Shown: in pieces, positions 21,970 to 33,489 of the stretch
Layout of the letters: each line of letters opens with the position of its first letter
Position numbering within the stretch: position 1 is the stretch's first letter
Assembly: GCA_025716855.1 (NCBI GenBank)
Contig: JAIXMQ010000001.1
Location: 248,001 to 312,000 of the forward strand
From: Pilaira anomala
Taxonomy: Eukaryota > Mucoromycota > Mucoromycetes > Mucorales > Mucoraceae
Reading direction: 5' to 3'
DNA: 64,000 nucleotides
The notes under the pieces: model-generated
Told to the model about the DNA's origin: nothing
Seen by the model: only the letters and a program-made list of their open reading frames with translations
Database searches by the model: none
Position numbers and translations under genes: made by a program

Positions 21970-23275
21970 GTTGCTACACTCCAGTCAACTTTTCTGTCGG
22001 TTTTGCATTTATTCTGAAAGGTCCAGCAGCATGCTTACTTATTTTTTATTTACTCATACACTCACTTTTAAAACTTTTATAACGTATACTCTTTATATTA
22101 TGTTTATTTAATTATACAGATGATATGATTACTTTATTTTACATGTAATATCTATTTAAATAAAATGACAATAATAATATCTCAGACATAATACTTAACT
22201 TCATTACTTCTGCCTTGCTTTATAATCGTGATGCTTTACATTATAAATATAACTAAATAGTATAAGTCCCTCTTTGAACAATACATGTACACTTACCATT
22301 TCTTAGGTTCTTCTAATCTTGAACTACTTTTTTACTTCTACTGGCTGGTTTCGACGTGGTAGCTTCTAATAATAATAATAATACACTGGCTGCTAGTCTA
22401 CTAACTCTACAGATATTATTATCGTCTTTATATTGGTATACCTTTAGCCTTCCTCTTGGTCGAGGGTCATCCTTTCTTTCTTTGGGTTGCTTTAGTGGCA
22501 TCTTCACCTAGTACATGTTAAGGGTTAGTAAAGTCAAGTTTTTTTTAAGAAAAATATAGTTAATTTAACATATCAGAACGCTCAAGAAGTAGACCTTCAA
22601 CAATATGATTATCTAGACTAGGATCCAACCCCCCCCCCTCCCCCTCCCCGTTCTTTTTTACACTACCAGTAGCTTCACCTGCAAAGCGCGTGCTAGACAT
22701 AGACAGGTCATTTCCTACGGAAGAATAGATCATATTAATTTGATTTTTTAAAGAAGACAGTTCCTCTTTCAAAGACATATTTCCTCTTTCACGGCTTTCG
22801 CTTCTTCCTTCAAATTATTGGTTGTCGTACCAACAACATCTAGCTTTTCTAAAACAATTTGCGATTCGTTCATAATAGTTCTTTTAAGTAACACATTGAG
22901 TTCAGGTAAAGTAATGTTGTTTCTTTGACTGGCCATTCGCAGATGTTGTAGTAAAAAAAGAGTTAAAAAAAAAAAAGTTAGGCTTTAACTAAGGGCAGTA
23001 TGTTGGTTCTCAGTAAAACGGTTACTTAGTATTTGAAATTGACAGAAAACGTAGATAAAAAACTATTGCAAAATGGAAGTAATTACTTTATTAAAAAAAA
23101 TGCCGGACAGAAAGTCACTTGTATACCTATTATAAAAAAAGCTATACATGCCTATAAAGAAGTTTAACTTGATGTAAAAAAAGCTGTACACATTTGTAAA
23201 AAAAAAATTTAAACTGGATGTAAAAAAGTTGTACGTTCTGTAAAAAAGTTGAAAAAGCGGAGAAAATTTTCTCGT
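21970..23275. repeat. Segmental duplication, copy B (longer copy)
   Basis: Direct-orientation counterpart of 10119-10915. It keeps an extra block of about 0.5 kb (22190-22715) missing from copy A. The far end (23110-23270) has a small imperfect tandem array of units like TGTAAAAAAGTTGTAC. The retroelement lies between the two copies. Confidence 0.85.
22313..22936 (-). pseudogene. Gene-like locus of the duplication (copy B): coiled-coil and AT-hook-like ORFs, broken frames
   Basis: On minus, ORF 1 starts at 22936 (MASQRNNITLPELNVLLKRT) and hits TGA after 55 codons. ORF 2 (22778-22560) starts MSLKEELSSLKNQINMIYSS and ends LLLERSDMLN. ORF 3 (22507-22313) has the basic stretch KERKDDPRPRGRLKVYQYKD, where PRGRLK resembles an AT hook, then a Leu run. 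ORFs 1 and 2 would form one coiled-coil frame but for a 20-nt segment with the local repeat GAAAGAGGAA. The same break is in copy A, so it predates the duplication. It may be a decayed gene or a spliced gene whose introns I cannot place. Family not recognised. Confidence 0.45.
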
Positions 23276-23279
23276 TGTG

Positions 23280-24081
23280 CATAAATAAGTTTTTTAGACA
23301 AAAATAAATTTACATTATCGATCATGATCTTTGTTGGTCTCGCGCTTTTGATAATAGCGTTTGTCTTTTTTGTTTTTTTTTCGGCTTTAGTTACCATTTT
23401 TATATTATTGACACTCCAGTTGTGATAAAACCGTATCAGGACTTCTCGTTCAGGACATGATGGCTGGTTCTAATCTACATTTATAATGAACAGCATCCAT
23501 AGTTTTTTAAAGCAACTCTACGGTTCCGCACAGTGTCTAAAAATTGCAGTTACATATAAATATATATATATATATATTACAAACCAACAAAAAGTGTAGG
23601 CGCGACACAGGCAAATGATAAACCTGCTTGCAACCTATCTTGTGCTGTGCGAAGAAGCACTTCAGTTGAGTAATTCATACAGCCATGTTGTAACCATTCA
23701 TCATTACGAAAAAGAAATGAGAAAGATAAACTGAAATATAAAAATGTTTTACAAAAGATCTTGTATAGATGTTATCATAAAATAAACACTTTAATAGAGG
23801 ATGGACACTATATAATACTCGTACACAAAAATTCTCATCAATTAAACTCTCAAAAGGTTTCACCCCCTTTTGTTATCAGCATGTATCAATCTTTATACTG
23901 CAACAACGGGTTAATTACAATCATTTTGGGTCATAAAAAGTTAAAAAAAAAAAAAAAGTGCTGGCAGCTTTATTTTTAAAATCAGAAATGAAACTCCTAA
24001 TGCAAATTGCATTAATTTTTCATTTTTAATTATTTTATTTTTCGTTTTCATTTTGTTATAAAAAGGTATCCCAAGCTCCTA
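23280..24081. other. Intergenic DNA
   Basis: AT-rich 0.8 kb with a TA run near 23558-23576 and short ORFs lacking recognisable motifs. No gene called. Confidence 0.4.
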
Positions 24082-24246
24082 CACCAGAACCATACCACTT
24101 TGTGCGGCGGCCCTGCGAATGTCAGCGTACTTTTTCGGAAGCCAAAAAAGCAGTACTCTTTTGTCTGGGTCAAACCATGGCAAGTCAATGCACGAAAAAC
24201 TTCCTTTCGGATGAATTTCCCTGTTCAAACGTGCTCATGACAGTGT
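24082..24246. repeat. Direct duplication, unit 1 (165 bp)
   Basis: Begins CACCAGAACCATACCACTTT and ends CATGACAGTGT; matched by 24311-24474 at about 95% identity. On minus it reads REIHPKGSFSCIDLPWFDP in one frame, so it may descend from coding sequence. No family recognised. Confidence 0.85.
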
Positions 24247-24310
24247 CCGGAGACATGGGAAAAAAGGGGAAAATGTAAAAAAAAAAAAGAAAGTGAATCC
24301 AAACTTTCCA

Positions 24311-24474
24311 CACCAGAACCATACCACTTTGCGCAGCGGTCCTGCGAATGTCAACGTACTTTTTCGGAACCCAAAAAAGCAGTACTCTTTGTCTGGGTCA
24401 AACCATGGCAAGTCAATGCACGAAAAACCTCCTTTCGGATGAATTTCCCTGTTCAAACGTGCTCATGACAGTGT
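24311..24474. repeat. Direct duplication, unit 2 (164 bp)
   Basis: Second copy of the 24082 unit, 229 bp downstream start to start. It carries a one-base deletion in the T run (CTCTTTGTCTG versus CTCTTTTGTCTG), which changes the minus-strand frame compared with unit 1. Confidence 0.85.
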
Positions 24475-24779
24475 TTGAAAGCTTTGAACTGAAGAAAAAA
24501 AAAAAAAAAAAAAGAGGAAAGAAAGACAGAAAAAAGAGGCCTTTAAATAGTTTTTGATGCCCAGCCTTTTTGGTCAGATGAGCAATGCAAAGTCAAGTGA
24601 CGGGTTTCTAAAATTTCTGGTTGACTGCTTTTTCAACAGCAGCTTAAGTAAAAAAAAAAAAAAACTGTGCGATTTTTTTTTTATCATACTATATTGACAA
24701 ATTTTAATTTCACTTTCGTCATTGTTGTTATGTAATTTACGTAATAATTCATTTCAAAACTGATTTATTGCGAGAGAAG

Positions 24780-24814
<35 letters not shown>

Positions 24815-25353
24815 GGGGGGGAAAGGGATATGTACGAAGCTGTATTTAAAACAAGAAGCAACTACACTTTTTACTTTTTCAACTAGAGAGGTGTGGCAAT
24901 AATTTAATTGTTTATTGTTGGTCGTGTTTTTATCAAGAAATGTAAAAAAAAAAAAAAAAACGGCGAGAGAGAAAAATTTTGTTCTACTGCTTTACATACT
25001 AGTTGAACGAATTTAATTTCTGTAAATACAACTCCTTCTCTTTAAACAAAAAAAAAAAAAAAAGATGCCCTTTGGAATGTCTTTTCACTAGTCACGCATG
25101 AAAGAGAGATTTCGGATCGACAAATGAAAAAAAAAAATGTGTGTGTGTGATTTAAAATATACAAATGTTTTTTTTTTAATCTTATTTTATACATAAAAAA
25201 GGTGGGTGAGGGGAATAATAATAAATAATGGAATATAGTAATAATTATAATAATAATAATCTAAAAAGACAATCTAAAGTTTTTTTTTTCTTTTTTGTTA
25301 AATACATGTATAATCACAAAAAAGAAAAAAAAAGGGTATACATAATAAAAGGA

Positions 25354-25387
<34 letters not shown>

Positions 25388-25440
25388 ATGTGAAAAAAAA
25401 AGGAATGCTTATAGTAAAAGGAAGGTGTAAGGAAAAGAGG
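24475..25440. other. Intergenic DNA with GA, G and GT microsatellites
   Basis: Contains a GATA/GA run followed by G10 (24781-24820), several A tracts and a GT microsatellite (25356-25388). No gene recognised. The RGS gene stop (minus) lies at the right edge. Confidence 0.5.
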
Positions 25441-26253
25441 TTAACGTAAAGATTTTTTCCAAGAAGACCAAGAAGTAGTTGAGGTAGTGATGGTAGAAGA
25501 AGTATCGAGTTGTAATGGATGATTACCAAGTAAAGAATTTTTTACCCGTTTTAACATTGATTTATACCGAGTAGTACCTGAAGTAGTAGTAATTGTAGAG
25601 GTAGCCGAAGAAACCGAGAATATATTATGAATACTGTCATTTTGAAGATGATGAGGCTGATGTTGAATGTAATCTAGATGAGAACAACTTTTACGATTCT
25701 GTTTAAATTTTTTTGAAAAAGAAAAACTAGTAGATAATCCATGAAGTGAATTTGAAAGAGGTATAAGTTTTTTTGATAATGGAGGCCAAGATTTATGATG
25801 ATTATTTTTTATATTGGTTGCCATAGCAGCATCAGAAGAAGAATAAGTGGAAGAAGCGGAAGAACTATTAGAAGCGAGATCAAATGAGGATGATGTCCAG
25901 GGTAAAAACGAATTTACTCTCATTAATTCTAATACGGCTTCTGCTGCATCATCAAATAAATTCAAATGATAATTTTCTGAATTATAATCGTCTAATATTG
26001 ATTGTCTCATATCGCATGGAATATTGATTTCTTGTGTTGAATTAGGTCGTATATAAAGTTGAATCATCGCTTGACATAAAGACTTTCTTTTCTCGTCACA
26101 TTCCTGTTCATATTCTCTTGTTGCTATCCAAAATCCTAAATTTTCTATACAGTAACTTTGATGTAAAAATGTGGCAAAATCTTTAAATAGTTCGGATTCT
26201 CTATCTTCTAATACTGATTCTAATGAAAGTACTATAGATTCAGTACTTGTCAT
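25441..26253 (-). CDS. RGS-domain protein (regulator of G-protein signalling)
   Basis: A 270-codon frame without introns. Residues about 10-125 form an RGS domain: LESVLEDRESELFKDFATFL, QSYCIENLGFWIATREYEQE, CQAMIQLYIRPNSTQEINIP, RQSILDDY and NLFDDAAEAVLELMRVNSFL. The remaining 145 residues are Ser/Thr/His-rich and probably disordered, ending in a basic patch (WSSWKKSLR). RGS proteins speed GTP hydrolysis by G-alpha subunits and so end receptor signals. The 5' side shows a CAG followed by GTTATT before the ATG, so a leader intron is possible. It lies 157 bp downstream of the phosphodiesterase stop on the same strand. The small size suggests a single-domain regulator. Confidence 0.85.
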   Translation of the reverse strand: MTSTESIVLSLESVLEDRESELFKDFATFLHQSYCIENLGFWIATREYEQECDEKRKSLCQAMIQLYIRPNSTQEINIPCDMRQSILDDYNSENYHLNLFDDAAEAVLELMRVNSFLPWTSSSFDLASNSSSASSTYSSSDAAMATNIKNNHHKSWPPLSKKLIPLSNSLHGLSTSFSFSKKFKQNRKSCSHLDYIQHQPHHLQNDSIHNIFSVSSATSTITTTSGTTRYKSMLKRVKNSLLGNHPLQLDTSSTITTSTTSWSSWKKSLR

Positions 26254-26410
26254 TTTTTTTTATTAATAACCTGAAAAAGAGAAAGAGAGAAAGAAAAGAG
26301 AAAAAAAAAAAAGGGAGTGTGTGTTATTTATACGGGGAAAAATTTAAAGAGTTTTTGTTGGTGCAATTGAAATATAATTTAAAAACCCGCCTTTTTTTTT
26401 TTTATTTTTT

Positions 26411-27755
26411 TTATTGATCATATGGGTGGTAAAGTACAACAGATTCTAAATTGGTATTTGTATCATATATAAAAGTAGAATTAAAATTTACAAATGGTAA
26501 TAAAGTTACAGGTATTTGAGTTGGATCAGATATAGTATGATGGTTATTATGGTTACTATGGTGATACAATAGTGTGGGGTAACTTTGACTTCTGAATCCT
26601 AATCGGATTCTTTTAAATGTGATACCAGAACAAGTTGGTTGAATAGTAATGTCACTACTGACTCTTCTCATCTTTCGTTTTCTATGTTCTAGACATTCCC
26701 ATTGTATGCGATTTGATGCAAGCAAGTCAACCAGTACATGTGATTTAGGTAATAAACTCACTAAACTTTCAAATAAAGGTAATATCATCTCACCAAATTT
26801 TAAGCTAATTTCTTTTTGTGAACAAACTTCTCTATCCATACCCGGTGATAAATTTATTCCTCTTTTTCTCTCTTCATCTCCTTGATTGTAATTCTCTTTT
26901 ATGATCAAGTCTGACCATAATTTTGAGATCTTCCAGGGACGTGCCATATTACTTATGTCTGCTAAATGTAATAAAATACAACATAATCTTTTTCCATTTA
27001 ATAATTTTTTATTTTGCTGTTGTTTTAGTTGTCTTGCTTCATTTACTAATTCTTTATGATAAATCATGTCGGTTGAAATAATCAAGTCTGTCAAGAAATG
27101 TTTGATTTGATTTGTTAATTTGATTTGATGTTTATCAAATAATTCAAATGTTAAATCAATAGAATAATTTTCTAATACTGATTGATTTTCATAACGTAAA
27201 GCTAATTCTGATTTTGTATTGATTTGAAAAGTATTATTATATCCAGGCTATAATATAAAAAGAGTGAATAAATAAACCACAAATACTTTGTCTAAACTTA
27301 ACTTACGTGACCCATGTCGTGACACAAGGCGGCTACGATTAAAAAAGAAATGTCTGAATCCGATAGATATTGATTGGCGTTCAAGTCATAACAAAAGTAG
27401 TACAACATTGTCATGATATCAGCTGCATGATAAAATGTATGGTAAGGCACTTCTTGTGTATATTTTTCTGATACATCAAATAAAAAATCTAATAGTTGAG
27501 AAACAGTTTTTTTAAAGATGCAGTCTACTTTGGTTTTAACAAGTAAAGCAAGCATATGTCCATAAAGGTCTGTGCGGCTTAATTCTAACACGTTACATTC
27601 AAGTGTCCACTTTTCTTTTAAACATTGTTTGAATTTCTTTTTTAATTTTTAATTTTAGTTTTTCATTTTAATTGTTTTTATTATAATCATGGTACCTTTT
27701 CTATTTGTTTTAATTCTTGTTTTGGAACTTGTTTATTAAATTTTAAATGCAACAT
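26411..27755 (-). CDS. Class I 3',5'-cyclic-nucleotide phosphodiesterase
   Basis: Exons on minus: a first exon from ATG 27755 (MLHLKFNKQVPKQELKQIEK), a second to about 27307 and a third 27252-26411; the first junction is less certain. Catalytic-domain signatures are all present: YHTFYHAADIM, the metal-binding ALCHDMGHPGYNN (spanning the second intron), ISTDMIYH, and LHLADISNMARPW. The HD-type metal site hydrolyses cAMP and/or cGMP. The domain fills most of the roughly 430-residue protein, followed by a His/Asn-rich tail (HHSNHNNHHTIS). A leader intron in the N-terminal part contains ATTTTAATT repeats. An RGS gene follows 157 bp downstream on the same strand; both products would damp G-protein/cAMP signalling. 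Additional upstream exons cannot be excluded. Confidence 0.88.
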
Positions 27756-29002
27756 TTTTCATATATATATATATATATTTTTCTATTAAAAAAAAAAAAA
27801 AAAAAGGGGAAGTATGAAAAAAAAAAAAAAAAAAAAAAAAAAAAGAAAGCTCTATTTAAATAAAATAAAAAAGGGGGAAAAAGGAAAAAAAAAAAAACAA
27901 CAAAAAGATCATCATCATCATCATACTAAAATGAAAAAAGCTTAATAGTTCATGTTTAAGCCCTAATTCTGTTTAAATCAAGCCACATGATAGGTTCTCT
28001 CTCTCTCTCTCTCGTTACTCTTTTATAGTATATAGATGACACCATGAACTTAATCTTACTGTATAACTCGTCTTCTTTCTATTCTCGAGACCAACTTTCG
28101 TGTTGTTTGTAGTACAATACATCAAATGTATTTATTGTACATCAAAGAGAGAGAATATTTAACTAATAAATCTAAAATATACATCCAGACTACATGTACT
28201 TGCATATTTTCTCTGTTCGTTCTCTCTCGCTGGGTCTCTTATATTTCCTATTATTTAAATAAGTCTATCGTATTCTATATCCATTTTTTCTTTTTGTATT
28301 ATATACAATATACAACAAGCGGTATGTTGTAAAAATAAATAAATAAACAACGCTTTGCCTTTTTGCATAGAATACCATGATCTTTTTTTTTTTTTTTTAT
28401 TGTTTATTAGACGAACCCTTTTTTTTTTTTTTTACAATGATCTCCTTTTTTGTGTATGTGTCATCAGATTATGTCTAAATCAAGCACACATTTATCTTGG
28501 ATCGGGTGCCTTTTTATTCATTTTTCTGTCCATTTGTAAAAAGAAACTCACATCCATAAATAGTAGTTAATACTGGATTCTTATTAGTCCATCTCATTCT
28601 ATCATCATCACTTAGTAACTAGGAGCTCCCTGACTTGTTTTGTTCTTGTGATGAACAAAGAAACACACACACACACACACACACACACACTGGTATTTTG
28701 TCATACATCATTCTTTAAAATTTTGCTGTCAGATGAAAAATGAATAAAAACCATTTACATCATTTTATGAAACCTATTATCATTTCCTTGTATTATACTC
28801 TACTATTGAGTTTTAAGGGGCTACAAAAAAAAAACGTGGCATTTGACTGTCAACTTAATAATATTACACTTGCCCTGTGCTTTTAATGCATACACACACA
28901 CACAAAAAAAAAAAATCTTTTGAAAAGTCAGGAGTTTGAAACACGACGAAAAAACCCCCCCGGGGTTTTTTTTCCCTCCCTTCTCTCTCTTTATAAACTA
29001 TC
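27756..29002. other. Intergenic DNA rich in A tracts and microsatellites
   Basis: Includes a TA run (27762-27778), A tracts (27788-27844), ATC repeats (27908-27924), a CT run (27999-28013), a CA array (28664-28690) and a palindromic CCCCCCCGGGG patch (28955-28966). No gene recognised. Confidence 0.5.
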
Positions 29003-29385
29003 ATGTTAAAGTATACAACCACACTATTAAAACCAGTGATATCTAAACCTAAACTCAACATACTTCGATCTTCACCATTACCTCGTCATTTCAAAACTTA
29101 TTCTACAGGTAAAAAAAAAAAAAAAATAAATAAAATAAAAAAACTTACATGTACAACTTACTTTTCCTCATTTCAAATAACCAATTTTTTTTTTTTTATA
29201 TAAAAAAAAAAGATGCCAAAGACTTTACTATACCCAAAACGAGAAATATCGGAATTATAGCACATATCGATGCAGGTAAAACAACAACATCAGAACGTAT
29301 GCTTTATTACGCAGGAGTCACGAAACGTATTGGAGGTATAAAATAAAATTTTATCACATCACACGTATTACATCAAACTTAAAAA

Positions 29386-29429
<44 letters not shown>

Positions 29430-31629
29430 ATATACACATATATACACACACTTAGATATTGATGATGGTGATACAGTCATGGATTATTTAGCAGCTGAAA
29501 GAGAACGAGGTATCACAATCAATAGTGCAGCAATTACATTTGGATGGCAAGGTCATCGTATCAATTTAATCGATACACCAGGTCACGTCGATTTTACCAT
29601 GGAAGTAGAACGTGCCGTCCGTGTTCTGGATGGTGCCGTGACTATCCTAGACGGTGTAGCCGGTGTAGAAGCACAAACTGAAACCGTTTGGAAACAAGCA
29701 GATCGATACACGATCCCACGTATCGCCTTTATAAATAAACTTGATCGTACCGGTGCTGCATTTGGAAGAACAGTCAAAGAAATCTGGAAAAAACTCAGAT
29801 CGCGTCCACTCGTCATTCAATTACCCGTCATGAACGAAGAGAGTATGGATGAACGACATAAAGGTCTTAAAGGCATTGTGGATCTCGTGACGATGGAACT
29901 CGTTGAATGGGATCCAAATCATACCGATGGTTCCGTCTTGATTCGTTCTCCTCTTTCAACTACACATACGCTCTATCCGGAAGCTGTGAAGGGACGTACG
30001 GCTCTTGTAGAGGCTTTGGCTGAAATGGATGATACGATTGTAGATATCTTTTTTGAAAAGGCTCAAGGAGATCATATGTTACTCGAATCAACCGATCTTG
30101 AACATGCCATTCGACGTGTCACCCTTCAAAATCAAGCTGTACCTGTCTTATGTGGTGCTGCCTTTAAAAATTTAGGTGTTCAGCCTTTATTAAATGCAGT
30201 CATTCAATACCTTCCAAGTCCTCTCGATCGTCCAGGCGCCTTAGTCACTTACAGTTCTGGAAAGACGGCCATGATCTCCTTATCAGATCCTAAACTCTGT
30301 GCTTTAGCATTTAAAGTCGTGCATGATCCCAGACGTGGTCCAATGGTCTATGTCAAAGTATACTCTGGAAAACTCAATAGTCGTATGACCTTATTCAACA
30401 CCACCACACGAGTCAAAGAACGTGTCAATAAACTCTTACAGATGTATGCAAAAGATGTAGAAGAGATACCCACCATTGATGCAGGTAATATTGGTGTGAT
30501 TGTGGGATTAAAAGATACAAGAACAGGTGATACTTTAGTTCAGTCAAATGATACACAAGCGATTAAATCCGGTCTTCAGTTAAATAATATCGATATCCCA
30601 AGCCCCGCATTCTTTTCTGCTGTGGAACCTGCTTCTGTATCCGAAGAAGTAGCAGTTGAAGCGGCTTTAAAGAACTTGGTACGTGAGGATCCTTCACTCA
30701 AGGTATGGACAGATGAAGAAAGTGGACAAATGTTAGTGAGTGGCATGGGAGAACTTCATTTGGAAATTGTCAAGGATCGTTTATTAAATGATTTCAAAGT
30801 AAAAGCAGAAATGGGTAAGATGAGAATTAGTTATAGAGAGACATGTCAATCTGAAGCAGAAGCCACTGCTTTATACGATAAAGAAGTCTTGGGTAAAAGA
30901 GCTCGTGCTGCTTGTCGTGTTGAATTATCTCCTATCACAGAAGATCAAGAAGAGGAAGAAGGCTGGATAATGAATTCTGGTAACCAATTATCCATCTCAA
31001 CTATCTCTTTATCCGATCAATCTCTTTCTGAAAAGGAAACTCAATTAAATCCAGAAGATGTAAAACAAGCTGTTCAAAATGGTTTATTAGGTGGTCTTGC
31101 TCGAGGTGCCGTCTTGGGTTTCCCCTTAACCAAATTAAAAGTCAAGGCATCTGAACTTCAAACGTTTGGTCAAGAAACAACTTTGGGTGCAATCGCTGCT
31201 TGTGTATCCAATGGTGTCTTTGAAGCTGTTCAAAAAGCAAATCCTTGTTTATTAGAACCCATGATGGAAGTCTATACTGAAGTCAATGAAAATCATATTG
31301 GTAATGTCGTAAGTGATTTAAGTGGGACACGAAGAGGTCATGTGATCGGTATGGAGTCTTCCATGGGTGAGCAAGAGGATGAGACAGAATCAAATGATGT
31401 TCAGGTCTATGCACCAGAAGATTCTCTTTTAGTAAGCTCAGATGTGGAAGGATATAAACCAAAGCAGGTGATTAAAGCACATGTACCTTTAAGTTCCATG
31501 TTGGGTTACTCGAGTGCTTTACGTAGTTTGACAGGTGGAAGTGGTTCTTTCTCGATGCGTGTTATTGGGTATGGTGAAATGGGTAAAGATAGAGAGAGAG
31601 CTGTTATTTCTGAAATGAAGGGTTGGTAG
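29003..31629 (+). CDS. MEF2: Mitochondrial elongation factor G2 (ribosome-releasing factor 2, GFM2/MEF2)
   Basis: Three exons: 29003-29108, 29213-29335 and 29456-31629, both junctions in phase 1. The N-terminus ([20 protein letters not shown]) is basic, hydroxylated and fits a mitochondrial presequence. GTPase motifs are G1 [12 protein letters not shown], the switch region [20 protein letters not shown]3 DTPGHVD and G4 NKLD. Domains II-V follow ([42 protein letters not shown]). The family acts with the recycling factor to split mitochondrial ribosomes after termination. Assignment to EF-G2 rather than EF-G1 rests on the [16 protein letters not shown] region and is an inference. Intron 2 contains a CA array of about 36 bp. 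Total about 800 aa, normal length. Confidence 0.9.
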
Positions 31630-31989
31630 ATAAATATTATTAAAAATAAACATAAATATCCTTATTTATTGCATAAAAGTATTTGTTTACAAAATAACAT
31701 AAATATAAACATTAAAGGCTTCTTTCGACATCTGGTAAATAATAATATGGTTTAAAACACCGGCATAAGTAACAAGAATATGTAAGGTGAATGAACTCGT
31801 TTGTATCTCATTTTTATTGGATAAACTAATTTTAGTTCATGAGGCAACTTGTCAAAAAGGACGTTGGTCTTGTTACACGTTCATAGCTGAGATTGTATTA
31901 TTTTAAATCATATAGCAGAAAAAAAACGTGGAAAGCAAGTTTTCCAACTCTTTCTTTCTTTCTTTCTAATAATAATAACAAATATAAAC
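31630..31989. promoter_or_regulatory. EF-G2 3' flank and septin promoter region
   Basis: A 360-bp AT-rich gap between two plus-strand genes. A CTTT run (31952-31968) immediately precedes the septin start. No specific site is identifiable. Confidence 0.4.
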
Positions 31990-32745
31990 ATGTCTCCTTC
32001 AGCTAGTAGTGGTGTAGGTATTGCTCATCTTCCTAACCAACGTCACAAGATCGTTTCTAAACGTGGTGCCAACTTTACTTTGATGGTTTGTGGTAAGAAA
32101 AAAAAAAAAAGTAAAAAGATCAAAATAATAATAACAAAGAAATATAGGTGAATCAGGTGTAGGAAAAACTACTTTTGTAAACACTTTATTTACTACGGGT
32201 ATTAAGGATAAGAAGAATATTCATAAGCGTCATGCTAAACAAATTGAAAAGACGGTTGAAATCGAGATCACAAAAGCAGGTAATAATAGCAATAATAATA
32301 AAAGTGAATTAATATAAATTGACATTGGATATATATATATATATTAGAACTCGAAGAAAAGAACTTTAAAGTAAAGTTAACTATTATTGATACCCCTGGT
32401 TTTGGTGATTATGTCAATAACCATAATAGTTGGATGCCTATCTACGAATTCCTTGATGATCAACATGAGAGCTTCATGGCTCAAGAACAACAACCTACTC
32501 GTGAAGGTATTATTGATCTTAGAGTACATGCTTGTCTTTATTTCATTAGACCCTCTGGTCACTCGTAAGTACCTATATATATATATGTAAAGCGTGTTGC
32601 ATCTGAATTAATTCATCATGTTAGTCTTAAAGCGCTTGATATTGAAGTCATGAAACACCTCGGTTCAAGAGTTAATTTAATTCCTGTTATCGCTAAAGCT
32701 GATACACTTACTCCTAAAGATTTAGCTCAATACAAGCTTAACGTA

Positions 32746-32805
<60 letters not shown>

Positions 32806-33489
32806 CAGATGAACAGAAAACTCATGTCAGTATTATAGATTCTAGATGCCATTGCTAAAAACCATATTCAAGTTTACTCTTGTCCTATTGAAAGTGAAGA
32901 TGAAGAAGTCACTGAGGTCAATAAGAGTATTATGGCTTCTATGCCTTTTGCAGTTATTGGTTCAACTCAAGATGTCACTACCACGGACGGACGTACAGTG
33001 AAAGGTAGAGAATACTCGTGGGGTGTAGCTGAGGTTGAGAACGAAGACCACTGTGACTTTAAAAAGTTGAGAAAGTTGTTAGTTCGGTCACACATGCACG
33101 ACTTGATTTCAACAACAGAAGAAAAACATTATGAGAATTATCGTCAATCACAAATGGGTACACGTAAATTTGGTGAGCCCAAGTTCCAGAAATACGAGAA
33201 CCCCAAGTTTAAAGAAGATGAGGATGAACTTCGTTTGAACTTTACTAAACAAGTCAAGGATGAAGAAAATAGATTCCGTCAATGGGAAGCTCAGGTATGT
33301 TTTTATATATATATATTAAAGAAGGAAAAAGATATAGTGTATTCACCTTCTATTTCATTATTCTAGTTGGTCTCTGAACGTGATCGTCTCAATAAGGATC
33401 TTGAAGAACAACATGCTCAAATTAAAGCTATGGAAACTGAACTTGAACACATGTATCAATTGCACGGTCGTGGTACCGTTAGAAGATAA
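31990..33489 (+). CDS. Septin GTPase
   Basis: At least six exons. The product starts [20 protein letters not shown], with a polybasic stretch before the GTPase. G1 is [10 protein letters not shown] (after the first intron), G3 is [11 protein letters not shown] and G4 is AKADTLTP. The septin unique element follows ([32 protein letters not shown]). The C-terminus is a coiled coil ([20 protein letters not shown]) that ends RGTVRR, so it belongs to the coiled-coil septins (Cdc3/Cdc12/Cdc11 type), exact subgroup not resolved. Septins assemble into filaments at septa and growth sites. One intron (32743-32838) contains about 55 consecutive T; splicing from AAC to ATT CTA GAT restores [20 protein letters not shown] second TAG in that intron shows the first AG is not the acceptor. 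Confidence 0.92.
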
